From positions 558,001-622,000 of the forward strand of contig NZ_OZ244997.1 in assembly GCF_965223285.1 (NCBI RefSeq): a stretch of 64,000 nucleotides of DNA, in the 5' to 3' direction. The notes under the pieces were generated by a model. It had not been told where the DNA came from, ran no database searches, and worked only from the letters and a program-made list of their open reading frames with translations. This DNA comes from Leptofilum sp965223285. Lineage in GTDB: Bacteria > Chloroflexota > Anaerolineae > Promineifilales > Promineifilaceae. A program made the position numbers and the translations under genes. Position 1 is the first letter of the stretch. Each line of letters begins with the position of its first letter. This document shows, one piece after another, positions 59,373 to 64,000 of this stretch.

Positions 59373-60479
59373 ATGGAACACATTCCAGATTCTGCAGAGA
59401 CAATAACAGCTGCTTGGCTGACCGAAGCGTTGCGTTCGACTGGGACTATTCAAGCGGCTGCCGTCTCTCAAATACGCTTAGAACCGATCGGTGATGTTGA
59501 GGGGTTCATGGGTGAGATTACCCGCATTTTTCTATTCTATGATCTGCCGGAAAAGAAGGCTCCCCGAACACTGATTGCCAAATTCCCCACCAACAATCTT
59601 AAACTGCGAGCCGCCTTGGCTGTAAACCGCTTGTACGAAAGAGAAGTTCGTTTCTATCAAGATGTGGCAGGTCAAATCAAGATGCGTATTCCCCGCTGCT
59701 ATTTCAGCACGATCGATGAATTGGGGCAAAATCCGCTCCTCTTGTTAGAGGACATGGCTCCAGCCGAGGTTGGGGATCAAATTGCTGGATGCACTTCAGC
59801 TGAGGCTCAATTAGCACTCGTAGATATCGCCAAACTACATGCCGCGTTTTGGAATAGTCCAAAGCTGAAGAAGTTCGATTGGGCCCGCGTTATATCGAGT
59901 CCAGATCGCATGGACCAGAAAGCCTATCAGCAATATAAGTGGCCTAGATTCTTTGAGAAACTAGGCCCATTCTTATCAGAGGTGATTCTCGATGTCACGC
60001 GAGAATATGGTGAGTTGATGCCTGAAATCGCCGAGCGAATGGGGAATCGGCCGCAGACAATGATCCACGGTGATTTTTGCCTAGACAATCTCTTCTTCAA
60101 TCAGTCTGGCGATGGCGTTCCGTTTGCGACAATCGACTGGCAAACGATGAAACTGGGTTCGGGCACCTGCGACGTAGCCTATTTTTTAAGTGACAATCTT
60201 AGAATTGAACTGAGACGAGTGGAAGAACTAAACCTTCTGCACCAGTATCATCGCACGCTATTGGAACAGGGTGTACCAGACTATTCGTTTGAACAATGTT
60301 TGGCCGATTATCGCCTATCGTTTTTCTTCCGGATTCATATTTTGGTAGAAGGTGGATTTCTGTTTGATTTTTCAGATAGGAGACAGGCAGAATTGATGGA
60401 GGTAAGACTTCGGCGACTGTCGGTGATTTTAGAGGATCAGGATATTCGAGGTTTATTAGCGTCCATCAGGAAGAATTAA
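59373..60479 (+). CDS. phosphotransferase of the aminoglycoside/ecdysteroid kinase-like fold
   Basis: 368 residues. The kinase-like fold shows as ITRIFLFYDL, then RTLIAKFPTNN (ATP Lys), FYQDVAGQIKMRIPRCYFS, LLLLEDMAPAEVGDQ, the catalytic loop MIHGDFCLDNLFF (HGDxxxxN) and the metal Asp in ATIDWQTMKLG. These match the APH/choline-kinase group with EcKinase-like features; the substrate is some small alcohol or amine and cannot be named. No ACGGCCGT occurs in the gene. Its stop overlaps by four bases the stop of the convergent L,D-transpeptidase gene. Confidence 0.85.
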   Translation: MEHIPDSAETITAAWLTEALRSTGTIQAAAVSQIRLEPIGDVEGFMGEITRIFLFYDLPEKKAPRTLIAKFPTNNLKLRAALAVNRLYEREVRFYQDVAGQIKMRIPRCYFSTIDELGQNPLLLLEDMAPAEVGDQIAGCTSAEAQLALVDIAKLHAAFWNSPKLKKFDWARVISSPDRMDQKAYQQYKWPRFFEKLGPFLSEVILDVTREYGELMPEIAERMGNRPQTMIHGDFCLDNLFFNQSGDGVPFATIDWQTMKLGSGTCDVAYFLSDNLRIELRRVEELNLLHQYHRTLLEQGVPDYSFEQCLADYRLSFFFRIHILVEGGFLFDFSDRRQAELMEVRLRRLSVILEDQDIRGLLASIRKN

Positions 60480-61552
60480 TAATGGACGTTGACGAGGGTG
60501 CCGATGGTGGCGAAGTTGTAAATCCAAGCGGCGTCGTTGGTTTCCATGTTGACACAGCCGTGGCTCATGGGGGTGCCAAAGTTATTGTGCCAAAAGGTTC
60601 CGTGCAGAGCGTAATCTTGGTAGAAGTACATGACGTAGGGAACGTTTTCCAAATAATAGTCGTAACCGAGAAGACGGCCGTCCATGGTTTGGCTTTCGTA
60701 CTCTAGCCAGATGCGGAACTGACCAGTGACAGTAGGATGTTCCCAAGTGCCGCTGGAAATGAGGGTCGAGAAAACGACATTGTCCCCTTCGTAAGCGCGT
60801 AGGGTTTGGGTGGACAAGTTGACATCAATCCACCGTTCGTTGGGGCCGACGCCGAACGGCCGTACGGCGTCCTGGTAATTTGGATTCACAAAGGTGGGAA
60901 TGACGGTGGGGGTTGGTGTAGGTGTAGGGGATGGGGTAGGGGTGACCGTCCAGGTGGGGCGAGGCTGGTCACTACCGGTACTGGCAATTTGCTTGGCAGG
61001 CACGTAGGGTTGTGGCGTTTGCGTAGCGGTGGCTTTGGCAGGGGCCGCTTCAACTTCCGAACTGGCCAATTCGATATCATTGCTTGGGCTGAGGCTGCTA
61101 GTGAGAACGGCCGTATCCGCCATTGGTTCGGTGGCAGGTTGAAAATATTGCCAGGCGAAAACGCCGCCTGCGCCCAAAAGTAGCACTACTAAGGCAATTG
61201 CCAGCCAGCGGGCCAGCTGCGGCCAGCGACTTTTACGCTCTTGAGCCGGAATGGTTATTGTTTCTGGAGCCATTTGCTCAGTGTGTGACAATCGTTTTTC
61301 AGCCCAGCGGCGCGCTTTTTGCACGGTAGCGTTGTTCGGTGCCAACATATCGGCCCGATTCACATATTCCAGGCTTGCTTGGGGCGTGGGCGCAACGCTC
61401 GCCAGCCAAAGCCAGCCCCGGTAATCTTGCGGGTCTTGGCGGACGGCTTGTTGCAGCAGTCGCCGAGCTTGGGCCTGGTTTTTTTGCTGAACGGCCGTTT
61501 TTGCCTGTTTCAGCAGCAAATCAATGTGATCTAACTGTTTTGCGTTGCTCAT
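60476..61552 (-). CDS. L,D-transpeptidase (YkuD) with TPR-like N-terminus and membrane anchor
   Basis: 358 residues. An N-terminal cytoplasmic TPR-like pair (AVQQKNQAQARRLLQQAVRQ; PQASLEYVNRADMLAPNNAT), a basic stretch, one membrane helix (about 118-138), a long Thr/Pro linker outside, and a YkuD domain whose catalytic motif is HGTFWHNNFGTPMSHGCVNM (His and Cys present). It makes or exchanges L,D cross-links in peptidoglycan or anchors proteins to it. ATG 61552 overlaps the stop of the amidase gene (ATGA), so both are coupled. Confidence 0.9.
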   Translation of the reverse strand: MSNAKQLDHIDLLLKQAKTAVQQKNQAQARRLLQQAVRQDPQDYRGWLWLASVAPTPQASLEYVNRADMLAPNNATVQKARRWAEKRLSHTEQMAPETITIPAQERKSRWPQLARWLAIALVVLLLGAGGVFAWQYFQPATEPMADTAVLTSSLSPSNDIELASSEVEAAPAKATATQTPQPYVPAKQIASTGSDQPRPTWTVTPTPSPTPTPTPTVIPTFVNPNYQDAVRPFGVGPNERWIDVNLSTQTLRAYEGDNVVFSTLISSGTWEHPTVTGQFRIWLEYESQTMDGRLLGYDYYLENVPYVMYFYQDYALHGTFWHNNFGTPMSHGCVNMETNDAAWIYNFATIGTLVNVHY

Positions 61553-62328
61553 GGTGTATTGTCCAGAAAACATTGAATGCCGCTCAAAATACCGGCTGCT
61601 GGAATATCTGCATTGTTGGTCAGCAGCTCACGATCCAGGTACATGAAGCCCGTCTCTATGATGATCGCCGGAACGCCATCAGGCAATGTGCGGAAGGCGT
61701 GGTAATCGGTCATGTGCAGCGTGATCGTATTCGCATGGTAAGAAAGCTGGGTAGCCTGCTGATACGCACTTTCCATGCAGTTTTGCAACAAGGTTGAATC
61801 TGTGCGGCTGGAGGCGGCAACTTTATACCCGGTGGCCAGATCGTTGAAGTAGTTGCAGGAGTCGGCGTGGATGGAGATAACGGCCGTTCCACCATAATTG
61901 CCCAATCGCGGATCAAACTCGTCCAAAATGTCGGCGTGGATGCCTTGCGCCAACAATGCCCCAGCTACCTTTTCAGCAATGTTGAGATTCACATCTGCTT
62001 CTGTCAGGCCATCGTCGCACACGGCACCGCTATCGCTCCCTTTGTGCCCAGAAATCAGGCCAATACGAATGGGGCCAGGACTTTGCGTGAGCCGTTGCAA
62101 AACTGGTTTGGCTGGCACCGGTTTGTAAAATGGTGCAGAAAGGGAACTGCTGCTGCTGTTGGCAATCATCTCAGCTGTGGCTTCTGGCGGGCTGAAAAAC
62201 CAGTAAGTTAGCCCCATGCCCACAAAGGCAACCAGTAAAAAAACAACGATGGGCAGGTTGCGCCCAAGCAGGCGAACCCAATCGAACGATTCATTTTCCC
62301 AGCCGTTATCCCGAAAATCTGATTGCAT
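61549..62328 (-). CDS. N-acetylmuramoyl-L-alanine amidase (Amidase_3), membrane anchored
   Basis: 259 residues: a short cytoplasmic lead, one helix (NLPIVVFLLVAFVGMGLTYW), then a zinc amidase domain with GLISGHKGSDSGAVCDDGLT (first His), TEADVNLNIAEKVAGAL (Glu), VISIHADSCNYF (second His) and PAIIIETGFMYLDREL (catalytic Glu). It cuts the sugar-peptide bond of peptidoglycan outside the cell. It is the first gene of a two-gene cell-wall operon with the L,D-transpeptidase. Confidence 0.9.
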   Translation of the reverse strand: MQSDFRDNGWENESFDWVRLLGRNLPIVVFLLVAFVGMGLTYWFFSPPEATAEMIANSSSSSLSAPFYKPVPAKPVLQRLTQSPGPIRIGLISGHKGSDSGAVCDDGLTEADVNLNIAEKVAGALLAQGIHADILDEFDPRLGNYGGTAVISIHADSCNYFNDLATGYKVAASSRTDSTLLQNCMESAYQQATQLSYHANTITLHMTDYHAFRTLPDGVPAIIIETGFMYLDRELLTNNADIPAAGILSGIQCFLDNTP

Positions 62329-62771
62329 ATGGTTTTCTCGCGGCGAAACCGGACTAGATTAGCCACAGAGTTCACAGAGAGGTTTGAGGCTGTGATTCCT
62401 TTTCTCAGATTTCTCTTTTTCTCTGAGGTGGTTTCTAAGTTGCTGATCTTATGTCTATATTTTACACGAAACGACGCAGGATGAAAATGAGAGAATCGTG
62501 GCAAAGTTGCATGTTTGCAAGCGATAAGGTTCTTTATGACTTTTACATAAATCTTACGGTAAATTTCAGTAACTCATCGTAAGCTATGGATTAGAGAACT
62601 GCCTTTTAGAGAGAGGTCTTGCTAAAAATAAAATGAATTTGTCACCTTTTTGTTACAATATGGCTCTAGTTAGTAGCAGATGTGTCTTGAACAGGTGAGT
62701 TTTGTTAGATTCACTCGATCAGAAGAATAAATCTGTAGAAGATATACCTGGAACGGCCGTTGGAGTAAACC
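62329..62771. other. intergenic stretch between amidase and sigma factor genes
   Basis: 443 bases between divergent genes. 62361-62430 is a CACAGAG-type imperfect inverted repeat (GCCACAGAGTTCACAGAGAG with TTTCTCTTTTTCTCTGAGGT). An ACGGCCGT lies at 62754-62761 just before the sigma gene. A possible extended -10 (TGTTACAAT, 62651-62659) could serve the sigma gene; no -35 box is clear. Confidence 0.5.
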
Positions 62772-63419
62772 ATGAATGAGTTAGCGCAACTCGTACAAAC
62801 TGCCCGCAGTGGCAGAGCAAAAACAGAAATTCGTCAGCAAGCGTTCGCGGAACTGGTAAGCCGATTTTATGAGACCGCTTTTCGCTGGGCATTTTCGCGG
62901 CTGCATGATGCAGATTTGGCGCAAGATGCTGTGCAGGAAGCGTTTGTGGTCGCTTACCAAAAGTTACACCAGCTTCAGCAGCCAGAAGCCTTCGCGGGTT
63001 GGTTTAAGCAAATTGTGCTGAGCCAAACGTACCGCCTGCTGCGCGACACACGGCCGTTGGCACAAGCGATTAATCTCAGTCAAGACATTATCACTCAAGA
63101 GCCGGGGCCAGTTGCTTTGGTAGAAAATGATGAGTTGAAGGCACGGGTAATGACGGCCGTACAGGCCTTGCCAGAAAAAGAGCAGGTTGTTACCCAACTG
63201 TTTTACCTAAATGGCTATTCCCAGAAAGAGATAGCCCGCCTGCTGGAACTGCCACTAACAACAGTGAAAAAGCGGCTTCAGTATGCACGGCGCAATTTGC
63301 GCGGCATTTTGGTCAGCATGATGGACGCTTTTGTCCCGGAACTAGAGCCGACTCCAGCACCTATCCCCATTCCAGTATGTACTCGTCCGCCTTATCCGCC
63401 TGAACCGTCGGAATGGTAA
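62772..63419 (+). CDS. ECF-type RNA polymerase sigma factor
   Basis: 215 residues: region 2 (FAELVSRFYETAFRWAFSRL, then DADLAQDAVQEAFVVAYQKL) and region 4 (LPEKEQVVTQLFYLNGYSQK, then EIARLLELPLTTVKKRLQYA), followed by a Pro-rich tail (VPELEPTPAPIPIPV). It directs RNA polymerase to a special promoter set. No anti-sigma gene follows; the next gene is ftsH. The Pro-rich tail may itself be regulatory, which is inferred. The long leader with an ACGGCCGT beside the start may carry its own control. Confidence 0.92.
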   Translation: MNELAQLVQTARSGRAKTEIRQQAFAELVSRFYETAFRWAFSRLHDADLAQDAVQEAFVVAYQKLHQLQQPEAFAGWFKQIVLSQTYRLLRDTRPLAQAINLSQDIITQEPGPVALVENDELKARVMTAVQALPEKEQVVTQLFYLNGYSQKEIARLLELPLTTVKKRLQYARRNLRGILVSMMDAFVPELEPTPAPIPIPVCTRPPYPPEPSEW

Positions 63420-63460
63420 ATTTCGGCGGAAAACCAGCTACGGTTTCGGTGCTATCTTGC

Positions 63461-63489
63461 TTGAAACCTGTCTGGTTTAAGCGTACAAT
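63461..63489 (+). promoter_or_regulatory. sigma-70-type promoter of ftsH
   Basis: TTGAAA (63461-63466) and TACAAT (63484-63489) are spaced by exactly 17 bases. Transcription would begin near 63496, about 80 bases before the ftsH start. Confidence 0.7.
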
Positions 63490-63575
63490 GGTTGAATATT
63501 TTTAGACCAATTTAATGTTTAATTTAGGAATTTTTTGTGAGATTCCTTCTATTGTTAAGTAGAGAGTAATAAGTT

Positions 63576-64000
63576 ATGGAAGAGCAACCAAACGACAATC
63601 GCCCATCGGTACCGACCTGGGTATGGATTATTACAATTTTTGCCGTCATTGTGGGCTTGCAGCTGTTGTTTAGCGGCCGTTTAAGCGGGCCAGAAGAAAT
63701 TAGCCAGCAGCAATTTTTCTCACAAGTCCTAAATGGCCAAGTTGATGTGATCGAGCTGAGCGGTGATCGCCTGGAGGCATACCGCGTTGATGCCGCTGGT
63801 GAGCCAGAGACCGTAGGGATAACCACCAAAGACAGTCAAAGTTCTTTGGAAGATGTCCTCGCTTTCAACGGGCTAAATAATGCTCAGTTGGAAGAGCTTG
63901 GCGTAGAAGTGCAGGTGCGGAACCTGTCGCTGCGTAACAACATCGTGAGTATCCTGTTCACCATTGGCCCCGTTTTGCTACTCATCTGGATTTTCAGCCG
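63576..64000 (+). CDS. ftsH: FtsH ATP-dependent zinc metalloprotease, N-terminal fragment
   Basis: The gene runs off the right edge after 141 codons. What is present is a short Pro/Asn-rich start, a first membrane helix (WVWIITIFAVIVGLQLLF), an outer domain of about 85 residues with the FtsH pattern (ISQQQFFSQVLNGQVDVIEL; then LEDVLAFNGLNNAQLEELGV), and the beginning of the second helix (SILFTIGPVLLLIWIFS). The AAA and protease domains lie outside. FtsH degrades membrane and unstable cytoplasmic proteins. It has its own strong promoter. Confidence 0.88.
   Translation, partial: MEEQPNDNRPSVPTWVWIITIFAVIVGLQLLFSGRLSGPEEISQQQFFSQVLNGQVDVIELSGDRLEAYRVDAAGEPETVGITTKDSQSSLEDVLAFNGLNNAQLEELGVEVQVRNLSLRNNIVSILFTIGPVLLLIWIFS

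Overview
The window looks like one chromosomal segment of a free-living, respiring bacterium, probably a member of the Chloroflexota (Anaerolineae/Ardenticatenia-like). This placement is an inference. It rests on many lipobox proteins with beta-propellers and Thr/Pro-rich linkers, a DUF2723 membrane protein, NarL-type two-component genes, a four-gene succinate dehydrogenase and gene content I associate with that phylum. No rRNA is present to settle it. Most of the DNA is moderately GC-rich. Two AT-rich patches (about 19.8-20.8 kb and 24.6-26.9 kb) differ in base use and look acquired.

Layout. 0-6 kb: start of an alpha/beta hydrolase, murA, then the origin-type cluster rpmH-rnpA-yidD-(PQQ-propeller lipoprotein)-yidC-jag. 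6-20 kb: LVIVD lipoprotein, a Cys/Met-metabolism PLP enzyme, a large DUF2723 membrane protein, an RCK/TrkA-N protein, two methyltransferases, a secreted DxDxDG/CxxC repeat protein, an AraC regulator, an FG-GAP protein, a PPC-domain membrane protein and an esterase. 20-27 kb: a DUF4238 gene, a heterodimeric ABC exporter, and an AT-rich pair made of an effector-associated-domain/FGE-fold membrane protein and a lipoprotein. 27-42 kb: aldo/keto reductase, DUF2071, a MecA-like class B PBP, a thioredoxin-NHL lipoprotein, a Lon-like protease with tandem UspA, guanine deaminase, a CPBP protease and a NarL-type sensor/regulator pair followed by tRNA-Pro. 42-50 kb: a FabG/KAS III-like/acyl-ligase cluster and sdhABCD. 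50-64 kb: ABC-F protein, an unknown protein, HD hydrolase, lipoprotein, purH, purA, two orphans or kinases, an amidase and L,D-transpeptidase pair, an ECF sigma factor and the start of ftsH.

The most striking signal is not a gene. The palindrome ACGGCCGT occurs about 110 times by my hand count (about one per 580 bases, against one or two expected by chance). It lies in all reading frames, on genes of both orientations and between genes, often as AACGGCCGTT. It even forms both arms of two near-identical terminators. It is missing from the two AT-rich patches. A second layer consists of at least ten different short dispersed inverted-repeat families. Most are between genes, but some are read in frame inside proteins (DUF2723, a response regulator, the SdhB tail).

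Cell-wall genes recur: murA with Asp in place of the fosfomycin-target Cys, a lipobox PBP of the PBP2a type, an amidase and an L,D-transpeptidase. The best candidates for an undescribed system are the ACGGCCGT network, the EAD-TM-FGE plus lipoprotein pair, and the FabG/KAS III-like/ligase cluster whose condensing enzyme keeps Cys but has lost the His and Asn of FabH.
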